Part shown: piece after piece, positions 32,316 through 43,912 of the stretch | How the letters are laid out: each line of letters starts with the position of its first letter | Numbering within the stretch: position 1 is the first letter of the stretch | NCBI GenBank assembly: GCA_951217055.1 | Contig: OX578280.1 | Location: 16,407,394-16,471,393 of the forward strand | DNA from: Gerris lacustris | Lineage: Eukaryota > Arthropoda > Insecta > Hemiptera > Gerridae | Direction: 5' to 3' | Length of the DNA stretch: 64,000 nucleotides | The notes under the pieces: generated by a model | What the model was told of the DNA's origin: nothing | The model's database searches: none | Seen by the model: the letters and a program-made list of their open reading frames with translations, nothing else | Translations under genes and position numbers: made by a program

Positions 32316-32786
32316 AGCGGCCCACACACTAACAGTTTAACAGAAGATAACGATCTGTCCGTCTACGGAGCTTGGCCACACACTCATCAGTTTTCCTTAA
32401 GATGACGGACTGCAGTCGGAGGTGGACTGTAGGTGTGTGGAGGGTAGAGGCAAGGATCGGATGGAAGGGGAGATGACAGTCTGTGGACTGTCAGGCCTGT
32501 GCCTCAAGATCAATGCCGCCCTACACTATCAGTCGGCCTACAGGCGTGTAGAGGGATTCGTCTTTATTGTGTTTATTTCCCTTCGTCGGACTGCAGTTAA
32601 AAATCGACAGATATCGGCCTGCAGGCATTCATCGCACAGTGTATGGTGAATACAGGCACAGATCTGTAGTTCTTTACGATTGCCTGCAGGCGGTGGACGG
32701 GTAATGTGTGGTGGTCTGAGATTTTGGCCTTACGATAATCGTATACGATAACGGCCTGCAGTTAAACTGTAAGTGTGTGGGCCCCT
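32316..32786. mobile_element. PIF/Harbinger-type MITE, GGCCCACACACT family
   Basis: 471 bp, flanked by TTA (32313-32315, 32787-32789). Ends AGCGGCCCACACACTAACAG and, inverted, AGGGGCCCACACACTTACAG. GC-rich interior with repeated CTGCAG and CGGACTG motifs. It has inserted into a copy of the composite repeat described at 26634, whose two halves flank it. No transposase. Confidence 0.82.
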
Positions 32787-32854
32787 TTAGGCCGAATTCT
32801 GTGAAATTAGGCATACATATCAGAAAAATCATACCCTGAGGAGCATTGAAAAAT

Positions 32855-33412
32855 TAATTTTATCTACGATTGATACGAAATATAAACATTATATCTTTGT
32901 TTAGATGCGTAGAAAGTGATTCTTTACGTACTTGTATTCATTGCGCATGCGTGTCTCATAGTTCTGAATAATTCCTCTTCTTTACCACACTAGTGCGGTA
33001 AAGAAGAGGAATTCTTCAGCTTTTCGCACGATTAGCAAGTTTGTTTACATTTAACAAAACTAATTTGCTGTTCTTTTATTAAAGTAACTGTTTATATCGA
33101 GTTTTTAGTGAAAAACAATGAGTGAATCAAGTGACTTTGACGAAAATGTGGAGAATAATACTCCTCCAGAAATAATTAATTCGTCAAAAAATACAACTAA
33201 TGAATTAATGCCATCTTTATCAAGAGAGAGATACAAACTTACATACAGCAAGATTATTTTTTTCTGTATTTATTATTTAAATCTAACAATCGTAGATAAA
33301 GTACGGTACGCAACTCGTGCGAAAACGACATTTTGCATTGCTCGTGGGGTTTTACCAGCCTCGCTATCGCTCGGGTGCAGACTCCACACTCGCATGCAAA
33401 ATGCTACTCTTA
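32855..33412 (+). mobile_element. ORF-bearing dispersed repeat, copy 2 (best preserved)
   Basis: From TATCTACGATTGATACGAAA through the hairpin (32970-33013), then an ATG at 33118 and MSESSDFDENVENNTPPEII to LMPSLSRERYKLTYSK. After that the frame runs into sequence without family resemblance, containing CAATCGTAGATA, the inverse of the left end. So the coding part looks like the first exon or first about 45 codons of a longer transposase-like gene cut short by internal deletion. The MSES start, acidic N-terminus and SRERYxxxYSK block suggest a tyrosine-recombinase (Crypton-type) core-binding start; this is an inference. Confidence 0.62.
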
Positions 33413-33429
33413 ATTCGTAATTCGGGGGC

Positions 33430-34850
33430 ACCACCTCCCAAAAATTCTGAAAAACCATGAAAAATCTAGTTTATAAGATATTGATAAAAATAAATCTGAT
33501 TGTATTTACAGTATTAATATCTATATTAAAAAGTCTTGTTCCATCCACTGATTTATATTATTGATTTTATTTGACCTTTCTCAATTGTTGCTGCTCAAAC
33601 TTTATGTTGACTAGTTATAAGTAACGAAGAAAGTTTTCTCTCAAACTGCTTGCATCTGGTTTTATTGTACAATGCAAAAGGTAAAATTTAGCAGAACCGT
33701 TTTAGCAGTGGACAAGATGAAGCAATAAAGAGAAAGGGCACTTCTTTAGATTGTTCTTCAAAACTTACCTATAACCTAGATATAACCACCAATATATTTG
33801 GCCTTCACAGAGAATGTACTGCGGCAGAAGAGGGCTGCTGAGGAGCGACTAGAACACCCTGATTGAACAATCAAGAAAGCTAGAACAGGTTAGGAAAACC
33901 TGAAGAAGAGAAAAGGAAAAGGGATGTTGCCACAAGGGCCACAATAGAAGGCACCAGCAGGAAGTAATGTGAGAACGGTACCTTGCTGGACTCTGCCTAG
34001 GAATAGGGTGGTCTTTTTTTTAGTGGGTCGAAGAGCCAACCCCACACAACCTATGGAGAGGCTTCTCTTCTCTTAGGGAGTCTGTTGAACAGATTTTTTT
34101 TGCTCACCCTATATAAATATATATATATATATATATATTTGGCGAGACGGGGTTCACTCTAATAATTTTATCAAGTTTTTGAGTAAAGTGGTTAATCCCC
34201 TATCCTGTAATAACCTGAGATTGTAAAGCAACAGAAATAAACTCAGTCTTTCTCTTTTACACTTTCTCTGGTTCCACTGGCATTAAAGATGACCATTTTT
34301 GGTGCGAAGCTTGCATTGCAAAATATTTAATATAGTAAAAATTAAAAATTGCTTTGGTGCAAATACATTATTCTTTCTTCCTAATATGGTAACTCCACAA
34401 TTAATCTATTATATCATTCAGTTTATTTTCTAAACTGAAAAATTCCAGTAAAATTCAACTAAAATATCACCTAATTAAAGTCTAAAGTTAGTTTTTAGCC
34501 AGAATTTGATAGAATATACTTGCAGTAAAATAAAACTAAAAAAACAACTAGCTATTTTAAAATCAAACCACATTTCAAACTGTTCAATTTACTTTATACA
34601 GACCAAATCTATCCAATTAAATTGTAATATTAAAACATCAATATATTTTAATTAGTAGTTCTAATCAAATACAAAAAAGAGATCTAAATTAGTGTTATAT
34701 AGGATAGAATACAGCCAGCGCTCCTGGCCATTCCTTCTTCTCCCTTAGCACAACTTGTACGGGTATACAAGTAACCTTTAAGATGCCTCCAGCGAATAGA
34801 AAGTGAAATATCCGAAAACACATAACACAGTCACTGAAAGACCTAGAAAT
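33430..34850. other. intergenic, no gene
   Basis: Contains a half-end of the ACTTCTTTAG MITE (about 33736), a (TA)n run (34114-34138), a SINE-like stretch matching 6640-6790 (34140-34215), and a polypurine region (33830-33960) with no recognised product. Confidence 0.5.
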
Positions 34851-34853
34851 CCA

Positions 34854-35016
34854 GGTACTTCTTTAGATTGTTACCCCCAATGTTTTTTTAGAATATAAAT
34901 TACTTTAACTAAATAACTGTTAAGACAAAGGTTAACAGTAAGATTTTATAAAGGGAGTAACAATCTAAAGAAGAACATTTCGTACACCTTCTTCAGATTG
35001 TTACTCTGAAAATGAT
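34854..35016. mobile_element. hAT-like MITE (ACTTCTTTAG family), truncated copy
   Basis: Starts GGTACTTCTTTAGATTGTTA and contains GGGAGTAACAATCTAAAGAA and CACCTTCTTCAGATTGTTAC, but breaks off at about 35016, so the right terminal unit is missing. Confidence 0.7.
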
Positions 35017-35221
35017 TGAAGTACGGCATTTCTAATTTTTACCATTTGAACTTAACCAGTACCTTTTTTAACTATCAAAACAAGAATTTTTAATAATAAT
35101 CATCACGATGTAATCGTCAAGACAGTCAGCTTGAGAATGATCCAAAAAGGGATTGAAATATTGCAAAAGTGAGGCTTTTATTTGCCTAATTGACCCAACT
35201 TCTAAAGAAGGGCCAATTATA

Positions 35222-35967
35222 CAGGGTGGTCCAAAAGTCTCCCCCTCCACTCTTAACTTTTGAACGGTTTAAGATAAATTAATGAAACTGGGGGGATCCA
35301 TACCATGTAAAGGGAAGTTTGTTTTCATAAAATCGCACACTAAGGGCAACCACGCACTTTGCCCCAAGGCCACCCAGCTTCAAAATTTCAATTTGCAGTG
35401 TATATTTTTGATGGCATATTTGGATTCTACGGTGAAAAATAATAAAATTTTACTTGAAACTTTTTTTTCTACCTCCAATATTTTGCCCTCTGTAGGGACA
35501 AAATATTGGATAGTAAAATAACCCTTTCGAAAATAGTAACACTTATATTGTTATAAAATCTAAACTGTTGAAAATAAGTTAATGGAACTTTTGGGGGATC
35601 TGTACCATGTAAAGGGAAGTGTGTATTCATCCACTCGCGTACTAGGGGCAACCACCCATTTTGCCCACAGATGCTGAACCCCATGTAGGGGGCAAAATAT
35701 TGAGGATAGAAAAAAAAGTTTGAAGTAAAATATTCTGATTTTTTACCGCAGAATTCAAATATGCCATCAAAAATATACACTCCAATTTGAAATTTTGGAG
35801 TTAGGTGGTCTTGGGGCAAAGTGGGTGGTTGCCCCTAGTGCGCGATTGCATGAAAACAAACTTCCCTTTACATGGTACGGATCCCCCATGTTTCATTAAT
35901 TTATCTCAAACAGTTCAAAGTTAAGAGGGGGGGGGGGGGGGGGGGGGGAGACTTTTAGACCACCATG
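35222..35967. mobile_element. mariner-like foldback element (CAGGGTGGTCC), copy 2
   Basis: 746 bp flanked by TA on both sides. Ends CAGGGTGGTCCAAAAGTCTC and, inverted, with CCACCATG in place of CCACCCTG. Carries the same inner modules as the copy at 23689 but one fewer set. A 23-base G run (about 35926-35948) sits just inside the right end. Confidence 0.75.
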
Positions 35968-36801
35968 TACAGTTTTTACAGCTGATAGAGTGCCATCCTC
36001 ATGTCATCTACTATGGCCTTTGGCAGGTCTAAGCCCTCCACAGGTTGTTGCACCACAAATTATTATTATGTACTTTATAAAAGCATTACAACACTTTCAT
36101 CTGGTAACAATGTATGTTCTTATATATGCAACATTTTTATATAACATACTACCAACTTCTCCTATTCACTCTTGCAATTTTTGTTATTTATTTATACCAA
36201 ACGAGATTCAATGATAAGAACATTCATTAAAATTAATGATGAATAAGTCAAGTGGTTATTAAAACTTAATGTTAGCTATAGTGGATTTTTCAGAATAAAC
36301 TGGTCTATTAAATCAGAACTTGGAGCTCCATTGATCGTCCTAAGGATTTAAAGATTCCTATCATAAAGAGAAGGTATTTTCATGATTTTTTTAAAAAAAA
36401 TTCTTAGCAGCTTTCTAGTTCTTTTAACCCATTATTATGTCTTCCAATTGAGGAACATACCTCTCATAATTTAAAAGTTAATCTTTTAAAAAATTAGTAG
36501 TTGGGATCCTCTGGGAATACAAATGCCAGCAGGCCTGGCGGACCCTTGTTAGAAGATTCTGCTCGAGGCACGAGAAAAGAGCGGCGGAATGGCAGAAGGG
36601 TGTGATTGGATCCACCACCACCTGTCTGGCACCACGGCATGGATCCAAACGCGTTCAATGGGTTAAGTGACCAAAACATCACTGCTCAAATATAGTTTTT
36701 AAGTGTTTTAAACTTTGTATAATTAACACTAAAACCATTTGCAAATATAGCATGAAAATAAACAGATCAATATTTACTTTAGAAGTTTTACAGCTCTTAT
36801 A
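35968..36801. other. intergenic, no gene
   Basis: Nothing recognised apart from a GC-rich patch (36520-36660) whose minus-strand frame ends FPEDPNY. No family was identified for it. Confidence 0.45.
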
Positions 36802-37289
36802 GTCCAGGAGGACTAACATCAAGCATGAATTTTGTGTTAAGTTAATTTTTTGAAGAGAATATGTGGTCAGTTAAGTTCATCTACAGGACATAGCTTGGCA
36901 GTTGGCATTTGAAAAAAAAAAAAACCAGTGGAGAGAGGCCATGTCCCACCCATTATGGTGGACAATGTGAATTTGATAACCCTGAGTACAAAATTAGTTA
37001 GTAGACGGAAAATCAAGATGATGGTAGTTTGTCACTTGATAGGTTAGTAATTAAAATATTACTCTAAATCAAACTGGTCTCCTATCTAGAGAAAAACTAA
37101 CATCAACTTGATTTTTGGTCAACTAACTAATTTTGTACTCAGGATAATGGAAATCACACTGCCCACCATAATGGGCAAAACATGGCTCCCTCGACCGGTC
37201 TGTTTTCTTTTTCAAATTCCTATTGCCAAGATATATGTCCCGCAGACGAACTTAGCCGACCACATATTCTTAAACTCTATCTCCTGGAC
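36802..37289. mobile_element. foldback element (GTCCAGGAGATAG family), copy 2
   Basis: 488 bp, flanked by TA. Ends GTCCAGGAG and CTATCTCCTGGAC, with arms matching the copy at 19021 (ACATAGCTTGGCA, CCACCATAATGGG, TCAACTTGATTTTTGGTC). The left end lacks the ATAGCGTGC piece. Its right end abuts, within 5 bases, the Harbinger-type MITE at 37295. Confidence 0.75.
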
Positions 37290-37294
37290 TATTA

Positions 37295-37467
37295 GGGTAG
37301 TGACACACTTCGCCACCCGGGTGGCGGCTAGACCGTCGGACGGTCGTCCGTGTAGTGCCACCCGGCAGGTGGCGCCACCTCGTGTGACAGGTTCCATCTA
37401 TTCTCATTGACGACCGGGTAGTGCCACCCAGGTGGCGCTACCTGGGTGGCGAAGTGTGTCACCCCCC
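37295..37467. mobile_element. PIF/Harbinger-type MITE, GTGACACACTTCGCCACC family, copy 1
   Basis: 173 bp, flanked by TTA (37292-37294, 37468-37470). Ends GGGTAGTGACACACTTCGCC and, inverted, GGGGGGTGACACACTTCGCC. Most of it is GCCACCnGGGTGGC palindromes. A second copy is at 39382-39695. Confidence 0.85.
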
Positions 37468-38830
37468 TTATATTTTCTCCTCCGTTATTTTTTTCAGAAC
37501 TCATGATAGATGTTAAATGATTAACAAACTCTATTTTTCTAGAAGAAAGGTATTTTTCTTATTATGACCTTTGAATATATGCTTATATAAACAAATTGTT
37601 GGTTGATTTATTTCCATACCAAACATCTTTGATACATATTTTTCATTTATTTTATTACAAGAGCACTTTTCTTTTACTCAGTGGTTATTTGTGACTCTTT
37701 AAGACTTTCTTTTATGGATCTCCCACGAACCCTTGACCAAGGGTTAATAAAGGTTGTTTTAGATACATCTTAAAATGTTAGGTAAAAAAACTAACACAAC
37801 AATCTTACTTGGTTTTTAAATAAACACTTTAAAATTCACTTGAAACATAATTCATTTATTTTTATTTTTTTAAAAGTAATATACATATCATTTTTCTTTT
37901 TATGAAACCAACGAAAAATGCTCAAGTAAAAACACATTGAATTTATAACAAACTTCTTTTTTTAATTCCTAACTAGGCAGTCTCAATCAGGCTTGGAAGA
38001 ATCATCTCAAACCAGTATGAAAAAATAATAACAATCAATGATGAATTCAAATCAAATATACATAAGTATTTATAAAATAAAATGGAAAAAAATATTTCTA
38101 TTACATTTTGTTATTTTTTTAATTCTTTCCGATACACCATTGTAATAAAAAAATAAAATTTTCACAGCGGCAATTTTTTTTTTTTAAAGAGTAAAGTATA
38201 AAATTATGGAATCTTTTCATATTTTTTTTTTCATATCTACTATAGTAATGATATTACATTAAACAAAGAAAATAAAATAATAATAGTTATAATAATAAAA
38301 CAGGAGAAAGGAATATGAATGAGAAATATGTACATCAGTCAAAATGTTTGCTTAAAAAATATGAAGGAGCATTTATTTTTTCTTTTAATGTAATCGTATT
38401 ATACTGGTAAAAGATAAAGTATGGTATTCCAAAAATTTGTACATTCGGAAATTTTAAATTGGATTTAATTTTTAAAGGTATACAAAAAATAATTTTAATA
38501 ATGTTCCTTATTAAAGTATACAAATAATTATATTAAAAGGATAAGAATAACATTTTTATTAAGGGGCTTTGGAAATACTAACAGGATTCTTAACAAGGGA
38601 CATATTGCCGATTAAAAATCTCAAATCCTACCCTTGAATCTTTTGATATCTTTACATCCATTATTAAATATTGCATGTAAATAACAAGAACATTTTTTTT
38701 AGAGAAAAAATGAAAGTTAGTTTAGAATGTCTTTAAAGCTAGCTGGTAATGTTTTGAATATTTGCTTCGGTGACAGCGGTAAAATATCAAAAATTTAATT
38801 TGGTAGATGAAAAACCTTTATGGTATTTAC

Positions 38831-39059
38831 GGTACTTCTTTAGATTGTTACTCCCTAATTTCTTTTTTTTAGAATATAAATGACTTTGGCTAAATCACTA
38901 TAAAGACAAAGAGATTTTAGTCCAATGCACTTAGGGACAAAGGAATTGTTCAAACGCTGTTTTTATAAGGAGAGTAAGAAGAACTTTCCGGACACCTTCT
39001 TTAGATTATTACTCCCTTCTGTTTTCTTTATAAGGGGAGTAACAATCTAAAGAAGTGCT
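38831..39059. mobile_element. hAT-like MITE (ACTTCTTTAG family), copy 3
   Basis: 229 bp. Left GGTACTTCTTTAGATTGTTA, right inverted AGCACTTCTTTAGATTGTTA. Flanks GTATTTAC and GTAGTTAC are a 7/8 match for an 8-bp target duplication. Confidence 0.78.
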
Positions 39060-39381
39060 GTAGTTACCTCATCTTAAAGTTAATATGATTATATGTACTA
39101 AAATAAACCATTACAGTTATAAGTCTGATTTGTATATTTCTTTGGCAGGGAACTGAAGGAAAATAACACCCAGCCTATTATTTTCGCTCTTATTGTAGCC
39201 AGTGCCGCTCAGACGCCCACCACTCACATCGTACCCGAGGCCTTAGTTGAAATTTGGGGACATTGAATCTTAGTGCCCCAACTATTTACTTCAACTCTAC
39301 TTGTATCAAAATTAGGGCGCAGTGAAATGTAGTAAGAGAGCTATTATCTTCCAAAAAAAACCATCTATAGAAACTATCTAA

Positions 39382-39695
39382 GGGTAGTGACACACTTTGC
39401 CATCCAGGTAGCGTCACCTGGGTGGCGCCCACCTGGTTGATGCCACTTGCTCCCGCCACCTGACTTGCGCCACCCACTTATATGAGGGATGCAGTCAGCC
39501 TCTCATTTGATTTCCCCTATATTTGATTGAAGGAGTGGGGGCTGAGTGGCAGGGACTTGGGTGGCACCGTGTGACAGGCTCAATTGAAAACAACGGGTGA
39601 CCGGGTGGCACCACCTGTGGGTGGCAGCTAGACTATCCGACGGTCTAGCTGCCACCCAGGTGGCGCTATCCGGGTGGCGAAGTGTGTCACCCCCA
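39382..39695. mobile_element. PIF/Harbinger-type MITE, GTGACACACTTCGCCACC family, copy 2
   Basis: 314 bp, flanked by TAA (39379-39381, 39696-39698). Ends GGGTAGTGACACACTTTGCC and, inverted, TGGGGGTGACACACTTCGCC. Longer than copy 1 because of an extra interior segment (about 39470-39590). Confidence 0.82.
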
Positions 39696-39748
39696 TAAGC
39701 CCTCATCAAATATTTCATTGAAAAAAATCATAATGAATTGTGTTACCA

Positions 39749-40141
39749 AATGGGAAGTGAGGCTATTTAGCTCAATAACATCTATGATATGAATGAGAGG
39801 GTGAGAAAGGGACTATCATCATACTACCTGCTGTCATGTTCCACAGCTCCTACCTCAATCGGAAGAAGCTGTTTGCAAATTGGAAGTGAGGTTATTTAGC
39901 TCAATAGCATCTATGATATGAATGAGAGGGTGAGAAAGGGGCTATCTTCATACTACCTGCTATCATGTTCCACAGCTCCTTCCTCAATCGGAAGAAGCTG
40001 TTTACAAATGAGAAGTGAGGCTATTTAGCTCAATAGCATCTATGATATGAATGAGAGGGTGAGAGAGGGGCTATCTTCATACTACCTGCTGTCATTTTCC
40101 ACAGCTCCTTCCTAAATCGGATGAAGCTGTTTACAAATGGG
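39749..40141. repeat. 129-bp tandem repeat, three copies
   Basis: The unit includes GGAAGTGAGGCTATTTAGCT, ATGATATGAATGAGAGGGTG, TACCTGCTGTCATGTTCCAC and CGGAAGAAGCTGTTTACAAA. GAAGTGAGG starts at 39754, 39883 and 40012, giving an exact 129-bp period. No ORF runs through it. Confidence 0.9.
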
Positions 40142-41575
40142 AAAATACAAACATAAACGACACAAGATACAAACACCAGAGTTAAAGCACACTGATATCA
40201 CCTCATTGCTTTTAATCTTTAACAAATTTTTACAAGCTACCTCATCCATATTTTAAGTGAAAAATATTTTTATACAACATATACTACGAATAAAGAACTA
40301 TAACTTGCTTCTAATCTAATTAATAATTATATCCAATGTATTTTTAATTAAAAAAAAAAATAGATTAAAAGTTACCAATAACCAATATCTTCCAACATTT
40401 AATCAACTTAATTGGACAAAAAAACACAATAATATGCTTAGGTGATTGAACACTAACCCCATAGCCCCTTCATTTATCATTTAAATTGTTGTAATAATAA
40501 TTAATTCTTATTCGGAACATTTTATCGCCGCAAATTTTTCAGTAATAGACTTAACTATACTTTTAATGAAAATTTGTTTCGAAGTTCATTCTTATTGTGT
40601 GAACAATACCAAAAAAAAAAGAAAGTTTTATCCAGTAAAAATTGCCAATGAGACCTTCAGAAAAAAAGGTCCTTTCAGTCATTATAAGTTGTAGAGTGGT
40701 TGATTGTTCATAAGAGCTTTTTTTAAGTTTTTTTTTTTTTTTTTTACGTTTTTTTTCTCAATAAATGGCTATTTATTTATTTAGCAGAAAAATGTACTTT
40801 GAAGAACGTTTTTTTTAACTAAATAAAGAATCACCATTTAAGGAACACGACAATGATGATCTGGTGGACAGCTAATATGAAGTCAGGTGTAAAAAGAACA
40901 CTTAAATAGCACATGAGAATAAATAACATCCTCGACTGTGTTTTTCTCCAATGTGTGATAGCTTCATCTTAAAAGAGGGGTTAGTTTAATAACCAAAAGT
41001 TGTTTGGTTATTGAACTACACCTCTTTTATGATGAATAAATAACACTAAAAATATGAAGTTAAGAGAGATAAAAATGCAACAGTGTGGAGCTACTACATC
41101 ACAACAGGAATTCATGGTTCAGTTCCCAGCTGAAGGATATTATTTTATCCACCTTAGCTTCATAAGGAGGCAGGTGTTCTTAGCATCTCCATATAAATGT
41201 GTATCTGCTTATTTGAAATGGAACAGACCAGTTGCATTTGGCAGACCTAGGGGCCTTCATGAGCAGTTGTGTTGCAAAACGGAGTTTAAACCTTCATAAT
41301 AATTTTAAATAAATTGGAGCATGAATTGTCCATAATTGATGCATTTTTTTAATTTTGTTGTATTAAGAAATATTTGATATTTTCAAAATAAGAACATATT
41401 GTTATAATGACTAAACTTTCATAAAAAAAAAAAGCTCTTTTTAGAAAAACAACCACATTAGATCAAAACAAAACAACCACATCCAGATTTAAATTGATCT
41501 AACACAAGAAATCTATCTTAATTTAAAAACAGTATCTGGTTATTTGTTAGAAGTGTGTGTTTTTTATTTTATAAC
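40142..41575. other. intergenic, no gene
   Basis: AT-rich. The only structure is a short hairpin at 40966-41037 (CATCTTAAAAGAGGGGTTAG against its inverse). The open frame at 41054-41299 has no recognisable product. Confidence 0.5.
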
Positions 41576-41790
41576 AATTGTTATAAAATAACAACGTTAT
41601 ATAACAGCAATTGTTATAAAATAACAATGTTATATAACAAAAATTGTTATAAAATAACAATGTTATATAACAAAAATTGTTATAAAATAACAACGTTATA
41701 TAACAACAATTGTTTTAAAATAACGTTATATAACAAAAATTGTTATAAAATAACAACGTTATATAACAACAATTGTTATATATATATGTC
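41576..41790. repeat. 33-bp palindromic minisatellite
   Basis: About six copies of AATTGTTATAAAATAACAACGTTATATAACAA-type units, alternating AACAATTGTT and AACGTT palindromes. The open frame reading NCYKITTLYN repeats is an artefact of the unit length being divisible by three. Confidence 0.88.
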
Positions 41791-42576
41791 TGTGTGTGTG
41801 TATGCATGTATGTATACATTGTTAATTGTTATAATATATATAATAAGAATTAACAAAAAACCTTTAAAAAAACGATTCATACATTTTGTTTTACAAAAAA
41901 AGCCTGACGATTCTATCTTTCCACAAAAAAACACTTAAAACTGCACCAAAATTAACAAACTATACAAAAGATATTTTAAACTCCAATTAATTTTGTTAAA
42001 TATACTAATTTTTTTTTACACTCAAAACTAATTTATCCACAAATTCACTTAAATTAACACTTTGGTCGTAATCATTCATCTCTCTACAACATCAGGGACT
42101 CTAAATTATATCAAAGACTATAAGAAAATAATAATAACGTATTTGAATTAGAGCCCCCGGACATTCTGCATTTAAAAAGTAAATAAATATTCATAAAACA
42201 ACTGCCTTGAAAAAATTTAATAAAAATCTAATTTAAACTAATAACATTCAACATTGTATTAAAAAAATATATAATTATAACTAATCCAGATTATTGATAA
42301 AATAAATTAATAAGCTATTTAAAAATGATAAACATAGACCTCTGCATGACTGAAGAAGGTATGTACAAAATACCATACATTTTTTTTTTTAAATAAAAAA
42401 AAGGGATCACTCATAGAAAACCTAAGAATATCATCATAAAGTGTTGGTTACTTTTTTGTAAAAAAAAGGTTTTTATTTTAATATTTTAACAAAACAATTT
42501 TTTTTTTAAAAACTTTTTTTAGTATTTAAATACCTAATTTTTAAGTTTTGATTCACAATCTATATATAACATTGAG

Positions 42577-42611
<35 letters not shown>

Positions 42612-43034
42612 AAAATTATTGGAAGCTAACAAATGAATGAAACTCAGAGAACAAAATTGTTTTTGTTTTTTTGTCAAAAAACCACAATAGCATCTGAATT
42701 TTTGTTACAGAATGGTTTCGACCACTTTATTTTTTTCATTATAGGTTCATTAATAACCATATATAAAATATTAGTTAAACAATAAACTAATTAATAGAGT
42801 TTTATTGATTTGCTCTTGAGAGTTTTATTTACTGCAAGTTCCACAAAATTTTTTAGCAGAAACAACAAATTTTGAATAATTAAACTCTGTAGAAAGAGAC
42901 AACAATTTTTTAAAAGAGGAGAGGCTATAGGTTATTTTATTTATTCATTCAAAAATGTTCATACATACATACATGATGTTTACTGCATAAACACATTGAT
43001 TTTTGTATAAATAAAACAAAACTAATTCCAACTA
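41791..43034. other. intergenic, no gene
   Basis: AT-rich DNA with several A or T runs, including a 28-base A run at about 42582-42609. No element or gene recognised. Confidence 0.6.
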
Positions 43035-43868
43035 ATGATTTGTTCAGTAAGTATCAGAACTGACTTTGGTGGCCTCTATGGTCAGGTTTGGTGATGGGGG
43101 ATGTCATGTAAGAAAGCTATCTTAGCTATCTCCGACCCTTTGGAGTGTGTAGATAGAGCCCAAAGTGAAACAGTGTTTAGTGGTTGTGTTGAGAGTCAAG
43201 ATAAAGCGAACCATCCAGACACATTGTGACATCAAATTTGTGTACAAAATTTGATGTGATCCATGAGGCTTTCAAGGGCAAAGCTATGTCCAGAACAGGT
43301 TTTTGAGTGGCATCAAAAATGACTCTCCTTGATCAATTTAAGACTGCATGGGCAAATCAAGAATGAAATCCATACTTATAGTCTTCATCTACATCTGTGG
43401 TCTAACATTGTGTTTGCGCCTGCTGAGCAAACAGTGAACAGTAAATGTTACTCAGAATCGTTTAAACGTTTGAGCATTAGGGTTCACTTCATCCAAAGGG
43501 ATATCGCTGATACCTGGATGCTTCAACACAACAATGCGCCCATCCAAGTCACTTGTCCCTAATTGTGATTGAGGTACAGGCCAAACACAACATGGCAACG
43601 CTGCCCTTATCATCTTACAGTCCAGATTTGGCTCCATCGACTTCTTCCTGTCTCTTTGTTTTCAGCCTGAAAGGACATCGTTTTGGGATGAGTGAGGAGG
43701 ATCAGTGAGTGAAGCCTAGCAGTTGCCAACTTCTATGGAGCTTAAGAACAACGGAAAAAGCAGTGGCAGTGGTGTAACGATGAAGGAGGATTATATTTTG
43801 AAGATTATTAACTCATTGTGAATATTTATTTTGATGACTTAAGTCCTGATTCTTATTGAACAAACCTC
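43035..43868 (+). mobile_element. degraded mariner element with transposase remnant
   Basis: 834 bp, ends ATTTGTTCAGTAAGTATCAG and, inverted, GGTTTGTTCAATAAGAATCA, bounded by TA. The plus strand encodes pieces of a mariner transposase: AEQTVNSKCYSESFKRL, DTWMLQHNNAPIQVTC (the catalytic HHDNAPxH region) and, after a frame change, LSYSPDLAP then LKGHRFG. Intact mariners are about 1.3 kb, so the 5' part is deleted. There are stop codons and frameshifts; it cannot be active. Confidence 0.85.
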
Positions 43869-43912
43869 TAATACCAATTTTGGGACACATAACTTATAAA
43901 CCATATAACTTA

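Noticed and set aside
36494..36682. Minus-strand open frame ending FPEDPNY as a retrotransposon C-terminus
   Set aside because: Too short and without a diagnostic motif; left unclassified.
41555..41938. Repeat protein NCYKITTLYN, or a CRISPR-like array
   Set aside because: The 33-bp unit has no unique spacers and the frame exists only because the unit is a multiple of three; this is a eukaryotic minisatellite.
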